Positions 53,842 through 61,905 of a DNA stretch of 64,000 bases are shown one piece after another; positions within the stretch are counted from its first letter, which is position 1, and each line of letters begins with the position of its first letter. Under the pieces are notes generated by a model, which was not told the DNA's origin, did no database searches, and saw only the letters and a list, made by a program, of their open reading frames with translations. A program made the translations under genes and the position numbers. Source of the DNA: Pseudomonas vranovensis DSM 16006 (GTDB lineage Bacteria > Pseudomonadota > Gammaproteobacteria > Pseudomonadales > Pseudomonadaceae); contig NZ_KE384458.1 of the NCBI RefSeq assembly GCF_000425805.1, forward strand, positions 67,014 through 131,013. Direction: 5' to 3'.

Positions 53842-54375
53842 ATGAAACGACTCCTGCTGTTGAGTGCTGCGCCATTGCTGTTGGTCAGCCCTGATGCCTT
53901 CGCCGCGATGAGCGGGCATATCCAGGCCCGGCTGGTGATCAGCAGCGCCTGTCAGATCAGCGGCGATCCAGGTGCCGGGGTGGTCGAGTCGCCCGGTGCC
54001 GGGGTTCTGGACTTTGGCAGCCAGGGGCCCAGTTGGACCACGCCGCTGCGCTCGCACCTGGACGAATCGGCGGGTGATGGCACCCTGCAGGTACGTTGCA
54101 ACCCCGCCGTGCGCGCCTTCACCGTGAGTATCAATGGCGGCGCCAATGGCGATGGCGCTACCCGGCGCCTGAGCAATGGCCGGGTGCTGATTCCCTACGA
54201 GCTGTCTGCCGACCCTACCGGGCGGGCCCGCTACGACATTGGCCAGACGCTGAACTTTTCGGTCAGCAGCGGCGCGCAGGTACCGATTCCGATCTACGGC
54301 GCGCTGGTTGCCCATCCCAAGGCGCTGCCGGCCGGCATTTACCGCGACACCCTGATGGTGACCCTGGACTGGTAA
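53842..54375 (+). CDS. Spore coat U/Csu pilin-like subunit 2 (CsuA/B-like)
   Basis: 177 residues with a signal peptide ending at PDAFA and a spore coat U domain: SACQISGDPGAG, LQVRCNPAVRAFTVSING, and the closing pattern YGALVAHPKALPAGIYRDTL then MVTLDW. That C-terminal pattern resembles the major rod subunit CsuA/B of Acinetobacter, so this is the best candidate for the main fibre protein. AAAGGAACTGGCAGT precedes the ATG. The gap to the next pilin gene is 17 bases. Confidence 0.85.
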   Translation: MKRLLLLSAAPLLLVSPDAFAAMSGHIQARLVISSACQISGDPGAGVVESPGAGVLDFGSQGPSWTTPLRSHLDESAGDGTLQVRCNPAVRAFTVSINGGANGDGATRRLSNGRVLIPYELSADPTGRARYDIGQTLNFSVSSGAQVPIPIYGALVAHPKALPAGIYRDTLMVTLDW

Positions 54376-54392
54376 TACGCAAGGAGTGACTC

Positions 54393-54926
54393 ATGCATCC
54401 GTATATTTCCCGCTTTATCTTCGCCGGCGTCGGCCTGGCGCTGTGCAGCCAGGCCCAGGCGGCCACCGTGACCGGCAACATCAACGCCACCCTGACGCTG
54501 ATCGCCAGTTGCCAGGTCAATGGCGGTAGCGGCGCCACCGGACAGGACTTCGGCACCCTGGATTTCGGCAGCCAGGAAGCCTTGTTCACTACCGCGAATG
54601 CGCAGGTGCTGGGCGGTGCCGGTGGCGCGATGAGCATCTTGTGCTCCAGCGGCACCATACCGGCGATAAAGGTGAGCACCGGGACCAATGACAACCAGTC
54701 CGACGGCGGCAGCCGGGCCCTGGCCGACGGCAATGGCAACTACGTGCCTTATGACTTCTATACCGACGCAGGTCATACCCAGTTGTTGGCTATCGATGGG
54801 GTGATTACCCTGCCGACCAGCACCGGCGTGGCGCAGACGGTGAACCTTTACGGCCAGGCCGTTGGCAAACCGGGCCTGCCGGCCGGGGTGTACACCGACA
54901 CGGTGGCGGTCGAGCTGAGCTTCTGA
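54393..54926 (+). CDS. Spore coat U/Csu pilin-like subunit 3
   Basis: 177 residues. The signal peptide ends at SQAQA. The mature chain has the paired cysteines (LIASCQVNGGSGAT and MSILCSSGTIPAIK), GTLDFGSQEA and a terminal PAGVYTDTVAVELSF strand. In the assembled fibre each subunit's missing strand is supplied by its neighbour after release from the chaperone. AAGGAGTGACTC precedes the ATG. Its stop is only three bases from the next gene's start. Confidence 0.86.
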   Translation: MHPYISRFIFAGVGLALCSQAQAATVTGNINATLTLIASCQVNGGSGATGQDFGTLDFGSQEALFTTANAQVLGGAGGAMSILCSSGTIPAIKVSTGTNDNQSDGGSRALADGNGNYVPYDFYTDAGHTQLLAIDGVITLPTSTGVAQTVNLYGQAVGKPGLPAGVYTDTVAVELSF

Positions 54927-54929
54927 ACC

Positions 54930-55433
54930 GTGCGCCGGGCGTTGCCCAGGTTGCTGGCACTGCTGCTGTGCAGCGTAACTTCGCCGCTGGATGCGGCGCT
55001 CACCAGCACCTTTCAGGTCAGTGCCACGGTGGTCGCCGGTTGCCTGGTGGAGGGGGGCGCAAGCAACTACGGCAGCCTGGATTTCGGCAGTTACTCGGCG
55101 CTGTCCACCAGCAGCGTGACCACTGCGCTCGGCGGTACCACGGTGACCTTGCAGTGCACGCCCGGGGTCAATTTGAGCATGAGTGTGGATGCCGGCCAGA
55201 ACAGCGCCAGCGGTACCCGCAACCTCAAGCGCAGCAGCGGTTCTTCGCTGGTGGCCTATCAACTGTTTCGCGATGCCGGTTTCAGTCAAAGCCTGGGCAT
55301 CAATCAGGGTGTACCGGTGAGCTACAGCAATCCGGCAATCATCAAGCTGCCGGTGTACGCCCGGGCCCAACTGACTGGCAACCTGCCCGCCGGCAATTAC
55401 ACCGATGTGGTGCAGGTGGTACTGACCTTTTAA
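54930..55433 (+). CDS. Spore coat U/Csu pilin-like subunit 4
   Basis: 167 residues starting at GTG three bases after the previous stop, so probably translated by coupling. Signal peptide (LPRLLALLLCSVTSPLDA), spore coat U domain with VVAGCLVEGG, GSLDFGSYSAL and VTLQCTPGVNLSMSVDAGQN, and the end PAGNYTDVVQVVLTF. It resembles subunit 3 more than subunits 1 or 2. Likely a minor pilin of the CsuA or CsuB position. Confidence 0.86.
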   Translation: MRRALPRLLALLLCSVTSPLDAALTSTFQVSATVVAGCLVEGGASNYGSLDFGSYSALSTSSVTTALGGTTVTLQCTPGVNLSMSVDAGQNSASGTRNLKRSSGSSLVAYQLFRDAGFSQSLGINQGVPVSYSNPAIIKLPVYARAQLTGNLPAGNYTDVVQVVLTF

Positions 55434-55472
55434 CGCCCGGAAAGTGGACGCTACAACAACAAGGAGCAAGGC

Positions 55473-56264
55473 ATGGGGGCTAGCGCTGACGGTATGCGCA
55501 AACGAATCAACGGATTGGCCTGTGCGCTGGCATTGTTCAGCAGTGTGCCGCTGCAGGCGGCTACTTCGGTGTTGATCTGGCCGATCGACCCGGTGCTTGA
55601 GGCGGGCCAGAAGGCAGGCGCCTTGTGGCTTGAGAACCGCGGCAACGAGCCGGCCAACCTGCAGGTACGGGTGTTCGCCTGGCGCCAGGGCGAGTTCGAC
55701 GATCAGTACCAGGCCCAACGCGAAATCATCGGCAGCCCGCCCGTGGCCAACATTGCGCCGGGGCAAAAGCAACTGATCCGCCTGACCCGCACCGGTACCT
55801 CACCGGTAGGCCAGGAGCAGGCCTACCGCATCATCATCGATGAAATTCCCTCCGCGTTGCCGCCTGCGGCCAGCGCCGACAAACCCCAAGCGGCAATCCG
55901 CTTCCAGATGCGCTATTCGGTGCCCCTGTTCGTCTATGGCGAAGGCTTGTGGGGCAAGGCCGATGCCAGTGGCCAGCGCGGCGCCGCCGGGGTCGGCAAG
56001 CCGGCGCTGAGCTGGCGACAGGTATCGGTGCAGGGCAAGCCCTATGTGGAAATCCGCAACACGGGACCGGTGCATGCGCGCCTGACCGACGTGGTGCTGC
56101 AGCAGGGCGGTCAGAGCCGGCCGCTGGTGGATGGCCTGCTGGGCTACGTGCTGCCCGGCGCAAGTATGCGCTGGCCGGCACCGCAGCCGATGACGGCAGC
56201 CACTGTACTCAAGGGCCGGGTCAACGGACAGGAACCGGCGCAAGCCCTGAATCAGGGCCAATGA
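55473..56264 (+). CDS. csuC: Periplasmic pilus chaperone, CsuC type
   Basis: 263 residues. The signal peptide ends near SVPLQAA. Two immunoglobulin-like domains of the FimC/PapD family follow: the first contains TSVLIWPIDPVLEAGQKAGA and AFRVF-like strands, with the subunit-capping strand AAIRFQMRYSVPLFVYG. It holds pilin subunits until the usher takes them. AAGGAG lies six bases before the ATG. Placed after the pilins and before the usher, as in known csu operons. Confidence 0.9.
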   Translation: MGASADGMRKRINGLACALALFSSVPLQAATSVLIWPIDPVLEAGQKAGALWLENRGNEPANLQVRVFAWRQGEFDDQYQAQREIIGSPPVANIAPGQKQLIRLTRTGTSPVGQEQAYRIIIDEIPSALPPAASADKPQAAIRFQMRYSVPLFVYGEGLWGKADASGQRGAAGVGKPALSWRQVSVQGKPYVEIRNTGPVHARLTDVVLQQGGQSRPLVDGLLGYVLPGASMRWPAPQPMTAATVLKGRVNGQEPAQALNQGQ

Positions 56265-56309
56265 ACACCAGCAAGTAGCACCGCAACAGGGGCCAGGGAG
56301 GACCCGGCA

Positions 56310-56330
56310 ATGGTTGGATATTGTGTGTGA
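56310..56330 (+). other. Six-codon leader frame overlapping the usher start
   Basis: ATG with a strong ribosome site (GGGAGG) encodes MVGYCV and stops at TGA; the stop overlaps the GTG start of the usher as GTGA. Either a coupling leader, or the original usher start put out of frame by a change in the (TG)4 repeat at 56322-56329. Confidence 0.5.
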
Positions 56331-58678
56331 GTGTTCTTCTGGCCGCGACACGCCGCCTGGCACTGAGGGCTTGCGGCTTGACCGTGCTGGGCTGTGCGCC
56401 GCTGTTCGGCGGCGAGCTGCCGCCGCCCCCGGCCAGCCTGGAAGCGGTCGCCGACGCGCCGCTGTTCCTGGAACTGGTGGTCAACCAGATGAGCAGCCCT
56501 GAGCTGGTGCCGGTGCAGCAACGCGCCGGGCGCCTGTACATGGCCACCGTCGACTTGCGGGCTGCAGGCATCGATCTGCCCGGCGAGCACGGCACTGAAG
56601 TTGCACTGGACAGTATCCCGGGCCTGCACAGCGACTACGACAGCCAGGGCCAGCGGCTGGTGGTGCAGGTGCCGGCGGCCTGGCTGCCGACCCAGCGCAT
56701 CGGCAACCGCCAACTGTCACCGGCAAGCGAAGCGCGAAGCAGCTTCGGCGCGTTGTTCAACTATGACCTGTACCTGAACGACACCGATGATGGCGGCCGC
56801 TACCTGGCCGCCTGGAATGAACTGCGCCTGTTCGACAGCTGGGGTACGCTGTCGACCACCGGGCAATGGCGCCAGGCCTTGGGCGGCAACGAATTCGACG
56901 ACAGCCAGGAAGGCTTTCGCCGCTACGACACCACCTGGCGCTACACCGATGAAGTGCGTCTGCTGACGCTGGAAGTCGGTGACGTGCTCAGTGGCGCCTT
57001 GCCCTGGACCAGTTCGGTGCGGCTGGGCGGCCTGCAGCTTTCACGCGATTTTGGCGTGCGCCCGGACCTGGTCACCTATCCGCTGCCAGCCTTCGCTGGT
57101 GAAGCAGCAGTGCCTTCATCGGTGGACCTGTTCATCAACGGCTACAAGAGCGCCAGCGCCGACCTGCAGCCGGGGCCCTATACCCTGACCAACGTGCCGT
57201 TCATCAACGGTGCAGGGGAGGCGGTGGTGGTGACTACCGATGCCCTCGGCCGGCAGGTGTCGACCACCTTGCCGTTCTATGTCACCAGCACATTGCTGCA
57301 AAAAGGCCTGGCGGATTTCTCGGTGGCCGCCGGCAACCTGCGTCGTGACTACGCGATCCGTGATTTTGCCTATGGCCCGGGTGTGGCTGCCGCCAGCCTG
57401 CGCTATGGGCTCAGCGACGTCATTACCCTGGAAAGCCATGCCGAGGCGGCCGAGTCCCTGGCCCTGGGCGGGCTGGGTGCGAACGTGCAGGTGGGCAACT
57501 GGGGGGTGGTCAACGGCGCGGTGAGCCAGAGCAGCCTTGACAGCCGCAGCGGTCAGCAAGTGAGCCTGGGGTATCAGTTCAACAGCCGGCGCCTGGGTTT
57601 CAACTACCAGCGGCTGCAACGCCACGGCGATTACGCCGACTTGTCGCTGGTCGACAGCCCCTACGCGCGCCTGAGCCAGCGCAGCGAGCAAGCCACGCTG
57701 AGCCTGAACCTGGACCAGTACGGCAGCCTGGGGGCCGGTTATTTCGACGTGCGCGCCGGCGACAACAGTCGCACCCGGTTGCTCAACCTGAGTTGGAGCA
57801 AGTCGCTGTGGGCCAACAGCAGCCTGTATCTGTCGGCCAACCGCGAGATCGGCGATAGCCAGTGGGCGGTGCAGGCGCAATGGGTGATCCCGTTCGACCT
57901 GCGCGGTACCCTGAGCATGAGTGTGGAGCGCAACCAGGCCGGGGAAAACCTTCAGCGGGTCAACTACAGTCGTGCGGTGCCGAGCCAGGGCGGCGTGGGT
58001 TACAACCTCGGTTACGCCGATGGCGACCGCGAGGCCTACCGACAGGCCGACCTGACCTGGCGCCTGCAGTCGGTGCAACTGCAGGCCGGAGTATATGGTA
58101 GCGGCGGCAACATGACCCGGTGGGCCGATGCCAGTGGCTCGCTGGTGTGGATGGATGCCGGGGTGTTCGCCGCCAACCGCATCGACGATGCCTTTGTGGT
58201 CGTCAGCACCGACGGCTTTGCCGATGTGCCGGTGAACTACGAAAACCAACGGGTGGGTCGTACCGACAAGAACGGTCACTTGCTGGTGCCCTGGAGCAGC
58301 GGCTACTACCGGGGCAAGTATGAAATCGACCCGATGGAGCTGCCCAGCACCGTGCAGGTGCAGCAGGTCGAACAGAAAGTGGCAGTGCGTCGTGGTACAG
58401 GCTATTTGCTGGAATTCCCGATGCACAATGTGGTGGCGGCCAGTCTCCAGTTGGTGGATGCCAGCCACAACGACCTGCCGTTGGGAAGCCAGGTGCGGCA
58501 CGAGCAGAGTGGCGCACATGCGGTGGTGGGCTGGGACGGGCTGGTCTACCTGGAAGGGCTGTCACCCGACAACAGTCTTGAGGTAGCGCTGGCCAGCGGT
58601 GGTCGTTGTCGGGTGCAGTTCAAGATGGACGGCAATCAGCAGCAGGTGCCGCTGATCGGGCCGCTGGTATGCCGATGA
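56327..58678 (+). CDS. csuD: Outer-membrane usher, CsuD type
   Basis: 783 residues. After a signal sequence (ALRACGLTVLGCAPLFGG) come the usher N-terminal domain (LFLELVVNQMSSPELVPVQQ), the 24-strand pore with plug (the stretch SSVDLFINGYKSASADLQPG precedes it), and C-terminal domains (AVVGWDGLVYLEGLSPDN and GGRCRVQF). It exports and assembles the pilins. I give the GTG whose TGA-overlap suggests coupling; a TTG six bases earlier is also in frame. The well-placed ATG at 56310 is two bases out of frame. The tip gene starts inside its stop codon. Confidence 0.9.
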   Translation: MSVLLAATRRLALRACGLTVLGCAPLFGGELPPPPASLEAVADAPLFLELVVNQMSSPELVPVQQRAGRLYMATVDLRAAGIDLPGEHGTEVALDSIPGLHSDYDSQGQRLVVQVPAAWLPTQRIGNRQLSPASEARSSFGALFNYDLYLNDTDDGGRYLAAWNELRLFDSWGTLSTTGQWRQALGGNEFDDSQEGFRRYDTTWRYTDEVRLLTLEVGDVLSGALPWTSSVRLGGLQLSRDFGVRPDLVTYPLPAFAGEAAVPSSVDLFINGYKSASADLQPGPYTLTNVPFINGAGEAVVVTTDALGRQVSTTLPFYVTSTLLQKGLADFSVAAGNLRRDYAIRDFAYGPGVAAASLRYGLSDVITLESHAEAAESLALGGLGANVQVGNWGVVNGAVSQSSLDSRSGQQVSLGYQFNSRRLGFNYQRLQRHGDYADLSLVDSPYARLSQRSEQATLSLNLDQYGSLGAGYFDVRAGDNSRTRLLNLSWSKSLWANSSLYLSANREIGDSQWAVQAQWVIPFDLRGTLSMSVERNQAGENLQRVNYSRAVPSQGGVGYNLGYADGDREAYRQADLTWRLQSVQLQAGVYGSGGNMTRWADASGSLVWMDAGVFAANRIDDAFVVVSTDGFADVPVNYENQRVGRTDKNGHLLVPWSSGYYRGKYEIDPMELPSTVQVQQVEQKVAVRRGTGYLLEFPMHNVVAASLQLVDASHNDLPLGSQVRHEQSGAHAVVGWDGLVYLEGLSPDNSLEVALASGGRCRVQFKMDGNQQQVPLIGPLVCR

Positions 58679-59640
58679 AACGCCTGCTGGCGGCCCTGGC
58701 CCTGTTGACCAGTGCCCAGGCATATGGATTGTGCGCAGTGGTGGCGACGGCACCGGCAAGCTTCGGCTCGGTCAGTTCCTCCCTGGTGCTCAGTGCAGTG
58801 CAGTCCGCTTCGACCACCAATGCCGGCCTGCAATGCACCGGTTCGCTGCTGACACTGCTGCGCAACAATGACCACTTCTACGCCACGTTCAGCCCGGTCG
58901 GCAACACCACCGGGCTCGTCGGGCCGAGCGGCGATGTCATCCCGTACACCTTGTACGCCAACAACAGCATCAGCTTCCCCATCACCCGCAATCTGGCCTA
59001 TGACTTCGCCCGCAACGGCATCATCGATGCCTTGGGGCTGCTGGGCGGGACCACGCCGCGGTCGGTGCCGATCTACCTGAAGACGCAGCTCGGAGCCAAC
59101 GTTGCGGCCGGCCTTTATCAAGAAACCCTGTCGGTGTACTGGGATATCGACTACTGCTGGGGCATTGGTGTGGGAAACCTCTGCCTGGGGCGGCAGAAAC
59201 TCGAAGGCACGATGAACCTCACTATCAGCCTGACAGTGACCAACGACTGCCAGATCACCACACCGAACATCAGCTTTGGCAGCGCCCCGGTGGTGGCGGG
59301 CTTTGGCACCGTCAACGGTAACGTAAACATTTCCTGTACCAAGGGCAGCAGCTACACCGTGGGATTGGATGATGGCCAGAACGTCGCGGTGGGCCGACGG
59401 CGGATGAAGTCGGCGGCCAACAACTACCTGGCCTACGACATCTTCAAAAGTGCCGGCAATGTGCGGTGGGGCAAACTCGCCAGCGCGCGGCGAGCCAGTA
59501 CTGACGCCGACATCAATCCCGGTGCCGGTACTGGTAATGGCAGCCAGGTGTTCAACTACAACGCCAAACTCTACACCGACCAGGCCACGCCGCCGGCCGG
59601 GGCTTATCAGGACAGCGTCATTCTCGATGTGCAGTTCTAA
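58675..59640 (+). CDS. csuE: Csu pilus tip adhesin, CsuE type
   Basis: 321 residues with a short signal peptide (MKRLLAALALLTSAQA) and two spore coat U-like domains. The N-terminal one (CAVVATAPASFGSVSS) would face outward and bind surfaces. The C-terminal one (NDCQITTPNISFGSAPVVAG, closing with PPAGAYQDSVILDVQF) joins the fibre. In Acinetobacter the tip uses exposed hydrophobic loops to stick to plastics; the loop region here contains YWDIDYCWGIG, an aromatic-rich stretch. The start overlaps the usher stop (ATGA). Last gene of the operon. Confidence 0.9.
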   Translation: MKRLLAALALLTSAQAYGLCAVVATAPASFGSVSSSLVLSAVQSASTTNAGLQCTGSLLTLLRNNDHFYATFSPVGNTTGLVGPSGDVIPYTLYANNSISFPITRNLAYDFARNGIIDALGLLGGTTPRSVPIYLKTQLGANVAAGLYQETLSVYWDIDYCWGIGVGNLCLGRQKLEGTMNLTISLTVTNDCQITTPNISFGSAPVVAGFGTVNGNVNISCTKGSSYTVGLDDGQNVAVGRRRMKSAANNYLAYDIFKSAGNVRWGKLASARRASTDADINPGAGTGNGSQVFNYNAKLYTDQATPPAGAYQDSVILDVQF

Positions 59641-59740
59641 AACCTGTAGGCCCCTGATCCGTATAAATCCCCCAAACCTGAATCTGTAACTCAGTACACC
59701 CGAACGCCATAGTAAGGGCCTTCGTGATGAGGTCCGAACC

Positions 59741-61423
59741 ATGTATCAGTATGACGAGTATGACCGTGCGCTGGTGTTCGAGCGCGTGGCGCAGTTTCGC
59801 GATCAGGTGCAACGTTTCATGGGCGGTGAGCTGTCTGAAGAAGAGTTCCTGCCCCTGCGCCTGCAAAATGGCCTGTACTTGCAGAAGCACGCCTATATGC
59901 TGCGGGTGGCGATTCCCTACGGCACTCTTGGCGCGCGTCAGATGCGTACTCTGGCGCTGATCGCCGGTGAGTACGACCGCGGCTATGGGCATTTCACCAC
60001 CCGCCAGAACATCCAGTTCAACTGGATCGAGTTGGCCCAGGTGCCCGATATTCTCCAACGCCTTGCCGAGGTCGAGATGCATGCCATCCAGACTTCCGGC
60101 AACTGCGTGCGCAACATCACCACCGAGGCCTTCGCCGGAGTCGCCGCCGACGAGCTGCTCGACCCACGCCCGCTGGCCGAGATCTTGCGCCAGTGGTCGA
60201 CTATCAACCCCGAGTTCCTGTTCCTGCCACGCAAGTTCAAGATCGCCATCTGCTCTGCCCGAGAAGACCGGGCGGCGATCATGATGCATGACATCGGCCT
60301 GTACCTGTACCGCGACGCTCGGGGCCAGATGTGCCTGCGGGTGATGGTCGGCGGTGGCTTGGGGCGCACGCCGATCCTGGGCTTGCAGATCCGTGAGGGG
60401 CTGCCCTGGCAGCACTTGCTGTCATATGTCGAGGCCATCCTGCGGGTGTACAACCGCCACGGCCGCCGCGACAACAAGTACAAGGCGCGTATCAAGATCT
60501 TGGTCAAGGCCCTGGGGATCGAAGCCTTTGCCCGTGAGGTGGAGCAGGAGTGGCAGCACATCAAGGATGGCCCGGCGCAACTGACCGAAGATGAGTTCCA
60601 ACGCGTGGCTGCGGCGTTCGAGCCACCAGCCTACGCCAGCGTGGTCGACGAAGCACTGGACTATGAAACCCACCTCGCCCAGGACCATGCCTTTGCCCGC
60701 TGGGTGGCCTGCTGCGTCAAGCCACACAAGGTGCCGGGCTACGCCAGTGTGGTGCTCTCTACCAAGCCTGGCGAGGCCTCGCCGCCAGGCGACCTGACGG
60801 CCGCCCAGATGGAGGCGGTGGCGGACTGGTCGGAGCAGTTCGGTTTTGGCGAGATTCGCATTGCCCATGAGCAGAACCTCATTCTGCCGGATGTGCGCAA
60901 GCAAGACCTGCACGCGCTCTGGCGGTTGGCCTGCGAGCGTGGCCTGGGGACGGCGAACATTGGCCTGTTGACCGATATCATCGCGTGCCCGGGTGGAGAC
61001 TTCTGCGCGTTGGCCAATGCCAAGTCGATCCCCATTGCGCAGTCGATCCAGCGCTGCTTCGACGACCTGGACTACCTGCACGACCTGGGTGAGCTGAGCC
61101 TGAACATCTCGGGCTGCATCAATGCCTGTGGCCATCACCACATCGGCAATATTGGCATCTTGGGCGTCGACAAGAATGGTAGCGAGTGGTACCAGGTCAC
61201 CCTTGGCGGCGCCCAGGGCAAACACAGTACCTTGGGCAAGGTGATCGGCCCCTCGTTCAGCGCCGCCGAGATCCCGCGGGTGATCGAGCAGATCATCGCC
61301 ACCTACTGCGCCTATCGCGAGCTGGACGAGCCCTTCGTCGATACTGTGCGCCGGGTAGGGCTGGAGCCGTTCAAGGAGCGGGTCTACGCCAAGCGCCCGG
61401 AGGAGCTCATATGCGTAATGTGA
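59741..61423 (+). CDS. cysI: Sulfite/nitrite reductase hemoprotein, CysI type
   Basis: 560-residue siroheme and 4Fe-4S enzyme. The cluster/siroheme cysteines appear as CPGGDFCALANAKS and GCINACGHHHIGNIG. Substrate-site arginines and lysines lie in GHFTTRQNIQFNWIE and FLPRKFKIAICSA. It reduces sulfite to sulfide for cysteine synthesis. In Pseudomonas this ferredoxin-type form is paired with a DUF934 protein rather than the CysJ flavoprotein, as here. GAGGTCCGAACC precedes the ATG. Its stop overlaps the next gene by 13 bases. Confidence 0.93.
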   Translation: MYQYDEYDRALVFERVAQFRDQVQRFMGGELSEEEFLPLRLQNGLYLQKHAYMLRVAIPYGTLGARQMRTLALIAGEYDRGYGHFTTRQNIQFNWIELAQVPDILQRLAEVEMHAIQTSGNCVRNITTEAFAGVAADELLDPRPLAEILRQWSTINPEFLFLPRKFKIAICSAREDRAAIMMHDIGLYLYRDARGQMCLRVMVGGGLGRTPILGLQIREGLPWQHLLSYVEAILRVYNRHGRRDNKYKARIKILVKALGIEAFAREVEQEWQHIKDGPAQLTEDEFQRVAAAFEPPAYASVVDEALDYETHLAQDHAFARWVACCVKPHKVPGYASVVLSTKPGEASPPGDLTAAQMEAVADWSEQFGFGEIRIAHEQNLILPDVRKQDLHALWRLACERGLGTANIGLLTDIIACPGGDFCALANAKSIPIAQSIQRCFDDLDYLHDLGELSLNISGCINACGHHHIGNIGILGVDKNGSEWYQVTLGGAQGKHSTLGKVIGPSFSAAEIPRVIEQIIATYCAYRELDEPFVDTVRRVGLEPFKERVYAKRPEELICVM

Positions 61424-61905
61424 TTGCCTTGCGCAATGGCGAGGCACAGCTGCTGGCCGAGGACGGCTGGCAGTTGCTGCGCGACGTTGAACAGCCGCTG
61501 CCCGACGGCTTGCTGATTCTGCCTTTTACCGACTGGCTGGAGCGTGAAGCGCGACAGCCCACCGGCCGCGACGGCCTGTGGCTGGGACCGGACGATGAGA
61601 TCGAAGCGCTGGAGCCGTGGTTGGCGCAGGTGCCGCTGATTGCCATCGATTTTCCAAGCTTTCGTGACGGGCGCGGTTACAGCCAGGCGTATCTGCTGCG
61701 CAGCCGCCTGGGCTGGTACGGCGAACTGCGGGCGGTGGGCGATGTGCTGCGCGACCAGCTCAGCCATATGCGTCAATGCGGCTTCGACAGCTTTGCGGTG
61801 CGCGAAGACAAGTGCGCCGAGGATGCCTTGAAGGGCCTGGCCGGGATGAGCGTGTTGTACGGACGTTCGGTCATCGAACCGAGGCCGCTGTTCCGGCGCC
61901 GCTAG
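61411..61905 (+). CDS. DUF934 protein paired with CysI
   Basis: 164 residues of DUF934. Conserved stretches: DDEIEALEPWLAQVPLIAID, FRDGRGYSQAYLLRSRLGWY and GDVLRDQLSHMRQCGFDSFA. The family almost always follows cysI in proteobacteria that lack CysJ, so it probably helps sulfite reductase assembly or electron supply, but its activity is not proven. The ATG is in the overlap with cysI, preceded by GGAG, which shows coupling. The last four bases overlap the convergent phosphate transporter gene. Confidence 0.9.
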   Translation: MRNVIALRNGEAQLLAEDGWQLLRDVEQPLPDGLLILPFTDWLEREARQPTGRDGLWLGPDDEIEALEPWLAQVPLIAIDFPSFRDGRGYSQAYLLRSRLGWYGELRAVGDVLRDQLSHMRQCGFDSFAVREDKCAEDALKGLAGMSVLYGRSVIEPRPLFRRR

